Assembly: GCA_017466725.1 (NCBI GenBank)
Contig: JAFTTP010000002.1
Location: forward strand, 131,492 to 195,491
Length of the DNA: 64,000 nucleotides
Direction: 5' to 3'
Source: Clostridia bacterium
Lineage (GTDB): Bacteria > Bacillota > Clostridia > Christensenellales > UBA1242
This document shows, in pieces, positions 17,809-26,353 of the stretch. The translations under genes and the position numbers were made by a program. Positions within the stretch are counted from its first letter, which is position 1; each line of letters begins with the position of its first letter. Below the pieces are notes generated by a model that saw nothing but the letters and a program-made list of their open reading frames with translations, was not told the DNA's origin and made no database searches.

Positions 17809-19101
17809 ATGAATTTTGACCAAGCTGTACTTGGTGCACAAGAAAAAACTTTAAATGAATTACAAGCGGTTTTACACAACATCTGTCCTGAAAATCAAAT
17901 GGCCAGCGGGATTGCAACTCTTGAGCGCACAACACAATCATGCGATACCGCTTTACGCGCAGTTGACAAAATTAAAAGTTTTTTAATGACCTATTATGAT
18001 GGTGAAGTTCCATCATATATTCTTAAGCTTTCAAAAATGTTGGAGGCTACGTCTATAGTGCTGCATCAACATGCCATCACTCCAGCATCGTTTAATGACG
18101 CAAAGAAAGAACTTGAACTTACCATGCAGCAGCTTAATCAACAACACGGCAAACAAAATCAAAGCGTAGCATTTTCTATATCGCAATCATTTTATATTGA
18201 TATTATTGATAAACTTTTAATTATAGAAGACCGCTATCAAGCTGCACAACGCAGTGGTATAAACAACTCGCAACTAGCACTTGAAAAAACACTTAAATTG
18301 AAAAACTCATGCGAAGAATTCAAACGCCAAGAGCTGAACACAAAAACAACTTACGAAGAAAAAGTCGATGAAATGTTGGAACATTACATAACAAAATTCT
18401 CACTTGGCAAAGAGTATGAAAATACAGGCGAAACATTGTCAGATGAGAGCCAATCAACTCTCGACGAAAACACCATAAACGGATATAACACACTAAACAA
18501 ATCAAACGACGAATTCGCTAATGCAAGCTTACAAATGATAGGCAATCTAGACACAAGCATTGCAATTGATATGGATAACGTGTATAGATGTTTAAGCACT
18601 ATTACGCAATATTTAGATGATAACTTCTTTTCAACCCAATCAATCCACCTTGATGGCGCAGAAGTAGACTATATGGCCAATGTGCTTGCGAACCATGGTA
18701 TTCAACTTGCTACAGACGCACAACATTCAGCCACAAAAATGCAAAGCGCTACAGATGAGATTGTCGCCATGATCGCCCAAACCAAGCAACATATCAACCT
18801 TAATGCAAGTGCAACCGCGGCGTTATACCAATATCAAGCGTCTTTTACAACAACACAAATTACCGATAAAATCTCAAGATTGCGCGCTCTTTCTCCAAAT
18901 ATGTCGCCAGAGCTTTCGTCGATATTTGCCAGTGCGCTTGCAAGTTTAAACGAAACAATCATTGCAACAACACACCATTTGACAACAGACACCGTTGCAA
19001 CACCTGATATGGAGCAATTAAGAATTACGCAAAACTTAAACGAGGACTTGATGCTGCTTAGAACAGAAATTCAATCCTATCGCGAACTTGATAAACAATA
19101 A
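17809..19101 (+). CDS. Helical cytoplasmic protein of unknown function
   Basis: The 430-residue product has no signal peptide and no membrane segment. It is rich in Gln, Thr and Asn, with heptad-like spacing that predicts long helices over most of its length (for example QLALEKTLKLKNSCEEFKRQ). Codon use and GC content match the neighbours. Its promoter, ribosome site and terminator are all strong, so it is a real single-gene transcript. I do not recognise a family. Confidence 0.75.
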   Translation: MNFDQAVLGAQEKTLNELQAVLHNICPENQMASGIATLERTTQSCDTALRAVDKIKSFLMTYYDGEVPSYILKLSKMLEATSIVLHQHAITPASFNDAKKELELTMQQLNQQHGKQNQSVAFSISQSFYIDIIDKLLIIEDRYQAAQRSGINNSQLALEKTLKLKNSCEEFKRQELNTKTTYEEKVDEMLEHYITKFSLGKEYENTGETLSDESQSTLDENTINGYNTLNKSNDEFANASLQMIGNLDTSIAIDMDNVYRCLSTITQYLDDNFFSTQSIHLDGAEVDYMANVLANHGIQLATDAQHSATKMQSATDEIVAMIAQTKQHINLNASATAALYQYQASFTTTQITDKISRLRALSPNMSPELSSIFASALASLNETIIATTHHLTTDTVATPDMEQLRITQNLNEDLMLLRTEIQSYRELDKQ

Positions 19102-19126
19102 AAAGACTAGGAAATCCTAGTCTTTT
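19101..19126 (+). terminator. Terminator of the helical protein gene
   Basis: AAAAGACTAGGA (19101-19112) is the exact complement of TCCTAGTCTTTT (19115-19126), beginning at the stop codon. Confidence 0.85.
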
Positions 19127-19224
19127 ATGTTTCAGGTAAATCTTCGAGAAAAATTTTCGTCATTTATTTTCGTCATTTATGTATTTTTAATATATTTTAA
19201 TAAGTAATATATTGATTTTGTAAG

Positions 19225-19309
19225 TGGTGGGCAGGGATGGATTCGAACCATCGAAGTCGTAGACGACGGATTTACAGTCCGTTGCATTTGGCCGCTCTGC
19301 AACCTACCC
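19225..19309 (-). tRNA. tRNA-Tyr (GTA)
   Basis: The minus strand folds as a class II tRNA. GGGTAGG pairs with CCTGCCC, the anticodon loop CTGTAAA carries GTA, the variable arm is long, the T loop is GGTTCGAATCC, and CCA is encoded. Last gene of a six-tRNA minus-strand cluster. Confidence 0.95.
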
Positions 19310-19318
19310 ATAAATTTT

Positions 19319-19340
19319 AAGCACCTTTTTCAAGGTGCTT
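19319..19340 (-). terminator. Hairpin between tRNA-Thr and tRNA-Tyr
   Basis: AAGCACCTT (19319-19327) pairs with AAGGTGCTT (19332-19340). It has no good T tail on the minus strand, so it may be a weak terminator or a processing signal. Confidence 0.4.
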
Positions 19341-19343
19341 ATT

Positions 19344-19418
19344 TGGAGCTGGTGAACGGAATCGAACCATCAACCTGCTGATTACAAGTCAGCTGCTCTA
19401 CCATTGAGCCACACCAGC
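19344..19418 (-). tRNA. tRNA-Thr (TGT)
   Basis: GCTGGTG pairs with CACCAGC, the anticodon stem GCTGA/TCAGC holds the loop CTTGTAA with anticodon TGT, a standard TTCGATT T loop is present, and CCA is encoded. Confidence 0.95.
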
Positions 19419-19459
19419 GTACAAGTGTACATAATTTTAAATTGTATTAGGTACACCTA

Positions 19460-19535
19460 TGGTGCCCTAAGGTGGAATCGAACCACCGACACAGGGATTT
19501 TCAGTCCCTTGCTCTACCGACTGAGCTATCAGGGC
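19460..19535 (-). tRNA. tRNA-Phe (GAA)
   Basis: AGGGA/TCCCT stem around the loop CTGAAAA gives anticodon GAA. D arm ATAGCTCAGTCGGTAGAGC and T loop TTCGATT are standard. CCA is encoded. Confidence 0.95.
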
Positions 19536-19552
19536 AACTAAGCCTTACGGCT

Positions 19553-19629
19553 TGGCGACTCGAATGGGGCTCGAACCCACGACCTCCAGCGTGACAGGCT
19601 GGCGTTCTAACCAACTGAACTACCGAGCC
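19553..19629 (-). tRNA. tRNA-Asp (GTC)
   Basis: Anticodon stem CCAGC/GCTGG around CTGTCAC gives GTC. GGCTCGG closes with TCGAGTC, the discriminator is G as usual for tRNA-Asp, and CCA is encoded. Confidence 0.95.
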
Positions 19630-19678
19630 ACATAATTTTCTTATGTGTAATTAAACCAACTTCTGTGTCAATAAGAAG

Positions 19679-19755
<77 letters not shown>

Positions 19756-19783
19756 ACAAGCAAACTTAAACAACTCATTTGAG

Positions 19784-19859
19784 TGGTCGGGGTGGAGAGT
19801 CTCGAACTCCCGACCTCATGGTCCCAAACCACGCGCTCTACCAACTGAGCCACACCCCG
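19784..19859 (-). tRNA. tRNA-Pro (TGG)
   Basis: CGGGGTG pairs with CACCCCG, the anticodon loop TTTGGGA carries TGG, and CCA is encoded. First tRNA of the cluster in the direction of transcription (Pro, CAT, Asp, Phe, Thr, Tyr). Confidence 0.95.
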
Positions 19860-20092
19860 TAAGTAAGTTTGCATTGCTATTTTAATACATTCTTACAGCG
19901 ATGTCAAGAAAAAAATGCAACTTTTTCAAAAATTTTTATTATTTTGGATTTTTGCAGCAATTTTTGTTGGCAACCAACGCTACCTTATTAATATACAACT
20001 ATTTATAATGTTTTGTCAAATAAAATTACAAAGTTTTCACATTTTTTTATTAATAAACTGACAAATACATTTTAACAGCGACCATCTTTTGT

Positions 20093-20121
20093 TTGGATAT
20101 TTTTTTTCTTTATGTTATCAT
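20093..20121 (+). promoter_or_regulatory. Promoter of the phosphoesterase gene
   Basis: TTGGAT (20093-20098) and TATCAT (20116-20121) are 17 bases apart, followed by AGAGGTG before the ATG at 20140. Confidence 0.6.
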
Positions 20122-20139
20122 TATGTCAAGAGGTGACAA

Positions 20140-20727
20140 ATGAAATTTTTTACTGCAGATGCCCATTTCTACAACTGGGAAACTTTAAAAATAGATAATA
20201 GACCTTTTAAATCACCTGCCGCTTTTGATAAATTTGTGATTAAAACATGGAACAAACAGGCTAAAAGAGGCGATACAATCTATGTGATTGGAGATTTTAT
20301 CGATTGCGACAATGAAAAATGCACTCTATGGAAAAAAGCAATCACCTATTGTAAAAAAATCAAGGCAGACGTTGTGCTTATTTTAGGCAACAATGAAAAA
20401 AGAGTCATCAAGCATTTTTTCAACAACTCTTTTGATGATTTTAAAGCCTTTTGCCTTTCAATTGGGTTTAAAGATGTACAAGAAAATTTAATGATTGAAA
20501 TGTTTGGCCAAAACTTTTATCTTACGCATAAGCCGGTCGATTACAAAGAAGGCGTTATAAACTTGTTTGGTCATATGCACAGAGGAGGCGGGCTTTACAA
20601 GCCTTTCGGTTTTAATATTGGCTGCGACCTCAACCATTTCAGACTTTACAGCGAGCGCGACATTAAGTTTTTATTAAAAATGAAATCTCGCTATTGGGAC
20701 AAAGACAAAAATATCAATTTGAAATAA
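20140..20727 (+). CDS. Small calcineurin-type metallophosphoesterase
   Basis: The 195-residue product shows the five metal-binding blocks of this superfamily in order: DAHFYN near residue 7, GDFID near 51, GNNE near 87 (usually GNHD), THKP near 128, and FGHMHR near 142. Related stand-alone phage and bacterial phosphoesterases of this size act on nucleotides or phosphoesters, but the substrate is unknown. The GNNE variant replaces the usual histidine of block III. It is a single-gene unit that ends in a bidirectional terminator. Confidence 0.8.
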   Translation: MKFFTADAHFYNWETLKIDNRPFKSPAAFDKFVIKTWNKQAKRGDTIYVIGDFIDCDNEKCTLWKKAITYCKKIKADVVLILGNNEKRVIKHFFNNSFDDFKAFCLSIGFKDVQENLMIEMFGQNFYLTHKPVDYKEGVINLFGHMHRGGGLYKPFGFNIGCDLNHFRLYSERDIKFLLKMKSRYWDKDKNINLK

Positions 20728-20753
20728 AAAAGCTAGCAAACGCTAGTTTTTTT
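20726..20753. terminator. Bidirectional terminator
   Basis: AAAAAAGCTAGC and GCTAGTTTTTTT pair around AAAC, with A and T runs on either side. It separates the phosphoesterase gene from the convergent DivIVA-like gene. Confidence 0.8.
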
Positions 20754-21495
20754 ATTGTTCATCCTCATCATTGCCACCAAAGAAATCAAATGCCTTCATG
20801 ATTTCACTTAAATCTTCAGTTGGTGTAACCGCTTCTCTAAGGTCAAAGCCATTAGACGTAATAGGCATTGCTTTAGGCTGTTCTTCAGCCGGTTTTGACG
20901 CCAAAAACTTGTCAACTAGGTTGTCGTATCCATCACCATCACTAAGTTGCATTTCAGTGACCGGCTTGATGAAACTTGGATGTTGTTTGAATTCGCCACT
21001 GCGTTCAATCCTCACCTCTTTAACATTGCCAGATTCTCGTTTTGCTTGCATTTTATTAAGCAAAATTCGCATTGTGTCATTGTCAGTGCCTGCATATGTA
21101 TTGTCTTTCTTAGATACTTTTAAAAGTACAGACTGAATGTCATTGGTAATCTTTTTGTATGCTTTATTTACAAGCACACCTGGGTATCGTATGTTTAACT
21201 CTTGCATAAATTCTTGCAACTGAAGATAAATCAACTTAAGTTGTTTCCCCCTAAGAATATCAATATTGCTACTCCCCTCAACATGAACTTTTTTAAAAGA
21301 TTCAAGCATAGACTGAATATTCCGCTCACGTCTCTCAATATCTTGCGTCCTATTACGAAATTCTAAAATTTTTCTTTCGCAATCAAGCACTTTAATCCTT
21401 TCTTCCATCAGCGCTTTTTCATACGATTCTTTCATTTTTGCAATGTAAGCATCTACCTCTTGTTTGTTGTAACCGTTATTTTCATTAGAAAACAT
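20752..21495 (-). CDS. DivIVA-like coiled-coil protein
   Basis: The 247-residue product opens with NGYNKQEVDAYIAKMKESYEKAL, which matches the DivIVA/GpsB N-terminal lipid-binding motif (GYxxxEVDxF). A coiled coil follows to about residue 65, then a second helical block (about 75-130), then an acidic, probably disordered tail. DivIVA proteins mark curved membrane at poles and septa and recruit partners. The hydrophobic tip found before the motif in true DivIVA is short here, so a partner-specific role is possible. It forms an operon with the membrane protein gene upstream, with an eight-base gap. Confidence 0.65.
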   Translation of the reverse strand: MFSNENNGYNKQEVDAYIAKMKESYEKALMEERIKVLDCERKILEFRNRTQDIERRERNIQSMLESFKKVHVEGSSNIDILRGKQLKLIYLQLQEFMQELNIRYPGVLVNKAYKKITNDIQSVLLKVSKKDNTYAGTDNDTMRILLNKMQAKRESGNVKEVRIERSGEFKQHPSFIKPVTEMQLSDGDGYDNLVDKFLASKPAEEQPKAMPITSNGFDLREAVTPTEDLSEIMKAFDFFGGNDEDEQ

Positions 21496-21503
21496 AAATT
21501 CTC

Positions 21504-21992
21504 CTATTTCATAGTAAAAAATCTTATTACTAATAATAGCACAACCACACCTATAATTGCAAGAAAAAAATCAAGTGATATTAATTTTATCATAAACATG
21601 AAGGTAAAAATTGTGACGAAAAACAGCGAAATCGCCAGCGAAAAATGAAATGGTCTATCAAAAAAGCAATGCGTAACAAAGGACGCTGTTGTAAACGCAA
21701 GCAAAACAAATGCGATATAATACCGCATTAAACCAACAAATTGACAATAAAAATAAAAACTGCCGATAAAAAAGAGCGTATTGCCGAAATAACATGTTGA
21801 GTCGAGGGCAAAAAGTGCGCTTTTGATTATTAAATGTAGGCCTAGCAACGTCAAGAAAATAAAAAAATAATCGTCGTTTGCACCTTTAAATACAAATGAA
21901 AGCGTTGCAAAAGCCAACACCAACAACATATTAAAAATAAAAGACGACCTTAAGATGGTTGTCTTTTTTATATTTAACACCCGTCCCTTCAT
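21504..21992 (-). CDS. Five-span membrane protein of unknown function
   Basis: The 162-residue product is almost entirely hydrophobic, with about five membrane segments separated by very short loops (for example SSFIFNMLLVLAFATLSFVF and FSLAISLFFVTIFTFMFM). No catalytic motif is visible. It lies between lgt and the DivIVA-like gene on the same strand, so it is probably cotranscribed with both. Confidence 0.65.
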   Translation of the reverse strand: MKGRVLNIKKTTILRSSFIFNMLLVLAFATLSFVFKGANDDYFFIFLTLLGLHLIIKSALFALDSTCYFGNTLFFIGSFYFYCQFVGLMRYYIAFVLLAFTTASFVTHCFFDRPFHFSLAISLFFVTIFTFMFMIKLISLDFFLAIIGVVVLLLVIRFFTMK

Positions 21993-22021
21993 ATTATTAG
22001 TTTTTTACTAATTGGACAAAG

Positions 22022-22795
22022 TTATTCTTTAATCTGCCTTTTCTTATATTTTAAAACTAAGATGACTATTAAAAGCACTACGCCAGCCAGTATCAAAAGC
22101 CCGCTTAGCAATTGAGAAACTTTGATAGGCCCAAGCATAAGGCTGTCGCCTCTAAACGTTTCAATCACACACCTTACAGTGCCATAGCAAATGAAGTATA
22201 AGCTCATCATAATGCCACGCGTTTTAATTTTCTTGCAAATAAGAAAAATAAAAACACCACACAGCAAAAGGTCACAAAAGCTTTCGTAAAAGAAGGTTGA
22301 AAGGTGCCACACGCCATCAATTTGAGTGCTTAACGGAAACCACTGCAACGCTGAATTAGTCACTTCAATGCCATAGCAACAGTCACTGAAATAACAGCCA
22401 ATTCTGCCAATGCCTTGCCCAAGCAATAACGGAGCAACTGCGATATCTGCCACGTCAAAGAAATTTTTCTTATGAATTAAGCAGTACAGCCCCACCCCCA
22501 AAGCGCCTCCAATTACACCGCCATAAATTGCCATACCACCCTTCCAAATAGCAAAAATTTCCCAGAAGGAATATGATTGATGCGAAAAAATCACATAATA
22601 AATTCTAGCCCCCAAAACCGCAAGCGGCAATACATAACAAGCAAGAATTAAAACATCTTCCGCCTTAAGCCCACGTTTTTTTGCTGTCTTGCACGCAATA
22701 AAAACGCCTATAGCCATGCCAATAGTTATAAGAAAGCCATAGTACGTGATATGCAAACCAAAAAATAGAAAATATTTATCGTAAAAGCCAAACAT
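22022..22795 (-). CDS. lgt: Prolipoprotein diacylglyceryl transferase
   Basis: The 257-residue, seven-span membrane enzyme attaches diacylglycerol to lipobox cysteines before signal peptidase II acts. Visible family blocks are ITYYGFLITIGMAIG near the start, LGARIYYVIF, WKGGMAIYGGVIGG with the catalytic-region GG, and GQGIGRIGCYFSDCCYG, the Lgt signature (usually GRxGNFxNxE). The signature has C and SDC in place of N and NxE, which is a divergent but recognisable form. Lipoproteins such as the one at 14060 are likely substrates. Confidence 0.9.
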   Translation of the reverse strand: MFGFYDKYFLFFGLHITYYGFLITIGMAIGVFIACKTAKKRGLKAEDVLILACYVLPLAVLGARIYYVIFSHQSYSFWEIFAIWKGGMAIYGGVIGGALGVGLYCLIHKKNFFDVADIAVAPLLLGQGIGRIGCYFSDCCYGIEVTNSALQWFPLSTQIDGVWHLSTFFYESFCDLLLCGVFIFLICKKIKTRGIMMSLYFICYGTVRCVIETFRGDSLMLGPIKVSQLLSGLLILAGVVLLIVILVLKYKKRQIKE

Positions 22796-22851
22796 ATAGT
22801 TATATTATGATGATTTCATACTAAAAAGTCAATCATTTTATAAATAAAAAA

Positions 22852-22893
22852 ACAAACCGCCCTTTAGAGAATACACTCACGCTTGCGGTTTGT
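22852..22893 (-). terminator. Terminator of the Rho-like gene
   Basis: ACAAACCGC (22852-22860) pairs with GCGGTTTGT (22885-22893) around a 24-base loop. On the minus strand a run of seven T follows. Confidence 0.6.
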
Positions 22894-22964
22894 ATTTTGT
22901 AAAGACATAGATAAATGCTTTACACTATTAATATCTTCAATTTTAGTTGATTTATACTTTTTCA

Positions 22965-24080
22965 CTAAAACTTTTTGCAAATTCTTAAAAGATCGGTTGT
23001 AAGAAACTTATCATTGCTGTCAATTTCATTATAAAACATAGCCAACGTAAGACCAATGCCAGACTTATATGCTGCAGCAAGGCTGAGCAATTTTTTGGCA
23101 ATAAGTTGAGTTTCTTTGCTGTGCTCTTCACCCGCTTTATCAAAGTTTTCATCAAGACCAAGCAGCAATCCGCCAAGGTCAGTCACAACCACCAATACAT
23201 TCTCGCCATTAGCCAAAAGATTCGTTGCAACATTTAAACCATCAATTGTTTTATTTAAATTAACTTTTGAATTTGTGCCATAAGGTGTTGAAAAATTGTA
23301 TTTAATGTTCAAGCCCTTCAGCATAATTTGATTTTCATATGAAGTGTTTATGCCTAAAACAACAAGTTTGATGCCATTTTGATTGCAATATTCATTAATT
23401 TGTTGCATATTACCATTTTCATAAAGGTCTTCATTAAGAAGAATAGCGTTTCTTCTACCAACAGTTAATTGATGTTTGCCACAAGCGAAAACTTGATTTG
23501 AAATCACCTCTTCGCCAAGCTCAACATCTTTTCGGTTGTATGAAATGGCACTTTGACCATTAATTAAACTGATTGAAAGTGCTTGATAGTCATTATTATC
23601 GCTGATACGTTGTGCAGTAACTTCAACAATATCTCCGTTTTCAAGTTTTTCAGCACCATAAATATCGCCAACAAAAATTGTCCCATTACCATTCAACAAA
23701 CGAATTGTAACGTTTGCACCGCTAACGCGGCTTACCCCTTCCAATCTTAAGGTCTCACCTACAACAGTCAAAATTGGTGCTTCTTCTTGAGCAAAAGCAA
23801 TTACGCTTTCGTAAGATAATTCACCTTTGTTATCATCAATTACAGAGCCCACAATTTCATCAAGAGAGTTGAGTTTTTTGTATGGTCTACCTCTTTTTTG
23901 AACTTTGACCTCTTGGGTTACCCCTTTTTCAAAAGATTGTAATATTAAAGAAATTAGTTCATCACGTTTTTTTGTTGTTGGCGATGGTATCCCCATCTCT
24001 CTTGCCAGCCCGCGCAGTTCAAACACCCCCAAACGTTGAACTAGCACTTCACGCTGTTGTTCATCTCGAAATTCACCCAT
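22965..24080 (-). CDS. Rho-like protein lacking the ATP-binding loop
   Basis: The 371-residue product starts like transcription termination factor Rho. A Rho_N helical domain (FELRGLAREMGIPSPTTKKRDELISLIL, about 18-45) is followed by an RNA-binding OB fold (about 95-180; LRLEGVSRVSGANVTIRLLNGNG). The C-terminal half keeps the length and some pattern of the Rho ATPase but has no Walker A GxxGxGKT; the corresponding region reads HQLTVGRRNAILLNEDL. It also lacks the normal Walker B and Q/R-loop motifs. It may bind RNA without motor activity, act with a second Rho, or have another job. I infer relation to Rho from the N-terminal domains; the C-terminal match is weak. Confidence 0.6.
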   Translation of the reverse strand: MGEFRDEQQREVLVQRLGVFELRGLAREMGIPSPTTKKRDELISLILQSFEKGVTQEVKVQKRGRPYKKLNSLDEIVGSVIDDNKGELSYESVIAFAQEEAPILTVVGETLRLEGVSRVSGANVTIRLLNGNGTIFVGDIYGAEKLENGDIVEVTAQRISDNNDYQALSISLINGQSAISYNRKDVELGEEVISNQVFACGKHQLTVGRRNAILLNEDLYENGNMQQINEYCNQNGIKLVVLGINTSYENQIMLKGLNIKYNFSTPYGTNSKVNLNKTIDGLNVATNLLANGENVLVVVTDLGGLLLGLDENFDKAGEEHSKETQLIAKKLLSLAAAYKSGIGLTLAMFYNEIDSNDKFLTTDLLRICKKF

Positions 24081-24175
24081 TATATTTATTCTCCTAAGTT
24101 TTACATATAAAGTTTAAATTAGCATTAGCATTTTGTCAACTTTTTTTACAAAATTCTTATATTTTTTCAATTTTT

Positions 24176-25201
24176 TCACCAAATCGGCAAAAAGTTTGTA
24201 ATAATACCCGCCAAAATTGCTAGTGCAATCAGCAGCAGAGTAATAAGAATATTTTGCCCCATACGTTTATAATTTGTTGTATACAGAACTATTAATCCAA
24301 CCCCTGCCCCAACGCAGAGACCTGTTACAAGTGCAGGGAACAACAAAACGTCAGCCAAGAACAATTCAACTAAGAATACAGACGCTGCACAGTTTGGTAT
24401 TAACCCAATTACGCAAGCAAGTAAAATTTGAATATATACATTTGTTCCAAAAAAGTCTTTTAATGGATCTAATCCACCACAATAGCCCTCAATCAGATTA
24501 ATTGCAAGCGTTATTGCAAATACGTAAGCAACAATGATTGCAGTATGCTTAAGCGCATCTAAAAAGATGTTTGTAGCGCAGCAGTGATTATGACCAACTT
24601 TAATATCTTTTTCTTCGTGGTGATGTTCGTGATCATGCTCACAGCAATGCTCATGTTCTTCTCTTTCATAGAATGGAGATTGCTTTAACTCCTCCTCAAA
24701 ATGTTTTTCTTCCTCAAGCACTTCTGGCTTAAGCGCTTTATGTTCATGTTCAATGCAGTGTTTATCATGGTAATCATGAATGGTTTGTTTTTTTCTTGAG
24801 CATAGATATATAATACCATCAATTAAATATCCCACAATAATTGCATATACAACTTTTACAGCAAGAAGTATCAAAAGTTTTGGTATAAACTCTGGCTTTT
24901 GTATCATAAGAGGAATGGCCTCATCTGATGTGGTTAAAAACACCGCAAGCAATGTACCCAAAGTTATCATTTTACGAGAGTATAGGTTACTCATAACCGA
25001 TGAAAAACCGCACTGAGGCACACAACCTAAAAAAGCACCAATAACAGGGCCTGCCTTCTTGGTGCGATGTAATATTTTTGAATACTTCTCGTTGTCGTTA
25101 TGCGAAAAATAACTTACAAGCAAATATGTTAAGTATAGAAGCGGCGTCAAAATCAAAAGATCTATCAACGTATGCTCTAAACCATGTAAAAATATTTCCA
25201 T
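24176..25201 (-). CDS. Putative heavy-metal exporter, ArsP_2-type permease
   Basis: The 341-residue product has about ten membrane segments in two similar halves, joined by a very histidine-rich cytoplasmic or external loop (around residues 140-205; EHEHCCEHDHEHHHEE and HNHCC). Motifs GAFLGCVPQCGFSSVMSNLYS in the first half and GLIPNCAASVFLVELF in the second are those of the family annotated as putative manganese transporter or arsenic efflux protein (ArsP_2). The substrate cannot be told from sequence; the His/Cys loop fits a soft or transition metal. It starts nine bases after the beta-solenoid gene and is in one operon with it. Confidence 0.7.
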   Translation of the reverse strand: MEIFLHGLEHTLIDLLILTPLLYLTYLLVSYFSHNDNEKYSKILHRTKKAGPVIGAFLGCVPQCGFSSVMSNLYSRKMITLGTLLAVFLTTSDEAIPLMIQKPEFIPKLLILLAVKVVYAIIVGYLIDGIIYLCSRKKQTIHDYHDKHCIEHEHKALKPEVLEEEKHFEEELKQSPFYEREEHEHCCEHDHEHHHEEKDIKVGHNHCCATNIFLDALKHTAIIVAYVFAITLAINLIEGYCGGLDPLKDFFGTNVYIQILLACVIGLIPNCAASVFLVELFLADVLLFPALVTGLCVGAGVGLIVLYTTNYKRMGQNILITLLLIALAILAGIITNFLPIW

Positions 25202-25210
25202 TTTCCTTCT

Positions 25211-26098
25211 CTATTCATCCATTTTATCTTCTACTTCTGAAGTTTTACGTTTCTTTCTTTTAGTCTTAACCTGTTCAGTTTGTTCTTCTGCTGTAGTTTC
25301 ATTTTCTTCTTGATTTACTTCTGTTTCTTCTTGTTTTGATGCCTCTTGAATTTTAAACATAAGAAAATCATTCATTCTCTTTTCGCTTTCTTTTGGAGAG
25401 TACAAAATCATGGTCTTTTTATCTTGATAACCAATTTTGCCATTCATATTTGCAGAAATAATTGCTCTGCCAATCATTTCATCAATTTTTCCATTGTTAA
25501 ATGTAGACACTTCGCTGTTATCGGCAAAAAGTTTGATGGCACCATTATTCATTGTTCCAACCCTGCTGTCATTCAAAAGGTATTTAATATTACCATTAAG
25601 CATACTTACAAGTTTTGCACTGCCAGATATCTCAGTGATTTTTCCTGTAATCATGGTAACAATTCTGGCTTTATTACGCACAAATAAAACTTCACCATTT
25701 GTTATGGTTGCAAGTTCTGCCTTATCATCAATAAATCGAATAAATCCACCATTCATAGTGCCAATGGTTGCTTTTTCACGCACATAATCAATTTTGCAAG
25801 TATTGATTGTTGTGATTGAAGCGCGACCTCCCAAAATGCGAATTTTACCGCTTTTAAAAAGGCCAATTTTGGCTTTGCCTGAAATTTGATCAACCTCAAC
25901 GTCTTCCATCATTTGCACTTTTGCTTTGCCTGAAATGTCTTTAAATGTCGTATTAAAACTTTCAAGCACCACTGCATTTCCAGACAACGAAACATTGTTG
26001 CAACGATTTAAAATGTGCACACCTGATGAAAGTGTGAAATTTGACTCTTCATCATGAATAACTGGATCGATAACTTTTTCTTTTCTTTTAAAAAGCAT
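25211..26098 (-). CDS. Predicted beta-solenoid repeat protein
   Basis: The 295-residue product has about ten imperfect repeats of roughly 20 residues between 30 and 235. They follow the pattern G-K-I-x2-I-x3-A-x-I-x-T-M-N-x-G, for example KIDYVREKATIGTMNGG and FIRFIDDKAELATITNG. Such repeats build a right-handed beta helix. The C-terminal 65 residues are Glu/Lys rich and probably disordered. No signal peptide is visible, so it is cytoplasmic or a polymer scaffold in the manner of bactofilins; I cannot assign it to that family with certainty. It is the first gene of an operon with the metal exporter. AAGGGGG precedes the ATG. Confidence 0.7.
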   Translation of the reverse strand: MLFKRKEKVIDPVIHDEESNFTLSSGVHILNRCNNVSLSGNAVVLESFNTTFKDISGKAKVQMMEDVEVDQISGKAKIGLFKSGKIRILGGRASITTINTCKIDYVREKATIGTMNGGFIRFIDDKAELATITNGEVLFVRNKARIVTMITGKITEISGSAKLVSMLNGNIKYLLNDSRVGTMNNGAIKLFADNSEVSTFNNGKIDEMIGRAIISANMNGKIGYQDKKTMILYSPKESEKRMNDFLMFKIQEASKQEETEVNQEENETTAEEQTEQVKTKRKKRKTSEVEDKMDE

Positions 26099-26132
26099 AA
26101 TACCCCCTTGGACAAGCGCCCTTATATTTAAT

Positions 26133-26161
26133 ATATTAACACAATAACTTTATCTATGCAA
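26133..26161 (-). promoter_or_regulatory. Promoter of the solenoid-exporter operon
   Basis: On the minus strand, TTGCAT (26161-26156) and TAATAT (26138-26133) are 17 bases apart. It lies only about 20 bases outside the left end of the integrated element, so the insertion left this promoter intact. Confidence 0.7.
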
Positions 26162-26182
26162 TCATTTTTTAAAATTTTATAC

Positions 26183-26198
26183 AAAAAAATTAAATTTT
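26183..26198. repeat. Possible left attachment repeat
   Basis: A 16-base sequence of seven A, TT, AAA and four T is repeated exactly at 37281-37296, at the other side of the element. It is low in complexity, so chance is possible. Confidence 0.35.
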
Positions 26199-26314
26199 GT
26201 TAGTTTTATATAATCAAGTCGTAAAGTGAAAACAAAAGTAATTATACGACTGAAACGGACTTTTGACTTGCTCGCATATACTCTATTCCCCTTTTATTCG
26301 TGTAGTGAAATTGT

Positions 26315-26333
26315 TTCGCTATGCGAATTTTTT
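26315..26333 (+). terminator. Terminator-like hairpin before the first element gene
   Basis: TTCGC (26315-26319) and GCGAA (26323-26327) flank a three-base loop and are followed by six T. It stands between a TTGACT/TATACT-containing leader (26263-26282, unusual eight-base spacing) and the first gene. It could attenuate that transcript or stop transcription that runs round the circular form. Confidence 0.5.
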
Positions 26334-26353
26334 ATTAAAAGGGGGTGTTATCT

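Noticed and set aside
19870..20090. Gene or RNA in the AT-rich gap after the tRNA cluster
   Set aside because: No open frame with a ribosome site and no convincing hairpin; only the promoter at 20093 is supported.
26201..26260. XerCD dif-type attachment site at the left end
   Set aside because: AGTCGTA/TACGACT (26217-26251) is an inverted repeat but does not match the 11-6-11 dif layout and is not repeated at the right end.
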